From DASSKW01 sp035701115 (lineage in GTDB: Bacteria; Pseudomonadota; Gammaproteobacteria; Natronospirales; REEB76), in the NCBI GenBank assembly GCA_035701115.1, contig DASSOA010000046.1, positions 1-14,536 of the forward strand: a stretch of DNA of 14,536 bases, in the 5' to 3' direction. The translations under genes and the position numbers were made by a program. Below are positions 14,467 through 14,536 of this stretch, piece after piece. Every line of letters starts with the position of its first letter. Positions within the stretch are counted from its first letter, which is position 1. A model generated the notes under the pieces. The model was not told where the DNA came from. It was given only the letters and a program-made list of their open reading frames with translations, and did no database searches.

Positions 14467-14536
14467 CGACCAACATCAAACTCAAGCGACGCTTTGTGAT
14501 ACCTGCAGTCATTGCCGCACTGCTGGTCGCTCTACT
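14463..14536 (+). CDS. Start of a membrane-anchored protein, possibly an HlyD-family adaptor (partial)
   Basis: Only 24 codons are inside the window. ATG 14463 overlaps the tetR stop as ATGA. The translation is MTTNIKLKRRF followed by a hydrophobic run VIPAVIAALLVAL, that is, a positively charged start and an N-terminal membrane anchor or signal sequence. This is how HlyD/EmrA/YbhG-type periplasmic adaptors begin, and such genes often follow a TetR gene of this kind. The family cannot be proven from this fragment. Confidence 0.6.
   Translation, partial: MTTNIKLKRRFVIPAVIAALLVAL

Overview
The window (about 60% G+C by impression, dense coding on both strands, Gram-negative envelope genes) looks like chromosomal DNA of a proteobacterium, most likely Gamma- or Betaproteobacteria. 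The evidence is a TIGR03623-type 'probable DNA repair protein', an EmrA/EmrB/TolC-type pump, a TolC-family outer membrane factor and many Sec-exported proteins. Nothing points to a phage, plasmid, transposon or CRISPR array, and I found no rRNA or tRNA gene. No gene-free stretch exceeds 300 bases; the largest is 873-1093.

Layout. (1) 1-872, minus: the N-terminal ~290 codons of a large AddB/UvrD-like PD-(D/E)XK repair protein, starting at GTG and running off the window. (2) 873-1093: a divergent promoter region rich in palindromes. (3) 1094-1840, plus: a Bax inhibitor-1/YccA-type membrane protein (BaxI_1), closed by a bidirectional hairpin terminator at 1862-1884. (4) 1920-8932: a drug-efflux locus. 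On the minus strand a TolC-family channel is followed by its probable TetR/AefR-like repressor. Divergently on the plus strand lie an EmrA-like adaptor, two tandem EmrB-like MFS pumps (about 73% identical to each other by hand count) and a LigB/YgiD-type extradiol dioxygenase. A perfect 17-bp palindrome sits between the two arms, overlapping candidate promoters for both. (5) 9025-11976, plus: an exported ~108 kDa M14 metallopeptidase. (6) 12031-13647, minus: an exported phosphoesterase (PF04185 type), then an aspartate/glutamate racemase-family protein. (7) 13807-end, plus: a second TetR regulator whose promoter, operator and start codon are almost superimposed (probable leaderless mRNA), overlapping by 4 nt the start of a membrane-anchored protein cut by the window edge.

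How they work together: the 2557-8932 block reads as a self-regulated tripartite efflux system. The repressor would bind the central palindrome and shut both arms. Ligand binding would release the outer membrane channel with the repressor on one arm, and adaptor, two alternative inner membrane pumps and a ring-cleaving dioxygenase on the other. The ligand is unknown; the dioxygenase suggests an aromatic or catecholic compound, which is inference only. The right-edge TetR and the next gene look like the beginning of a second transport operon.
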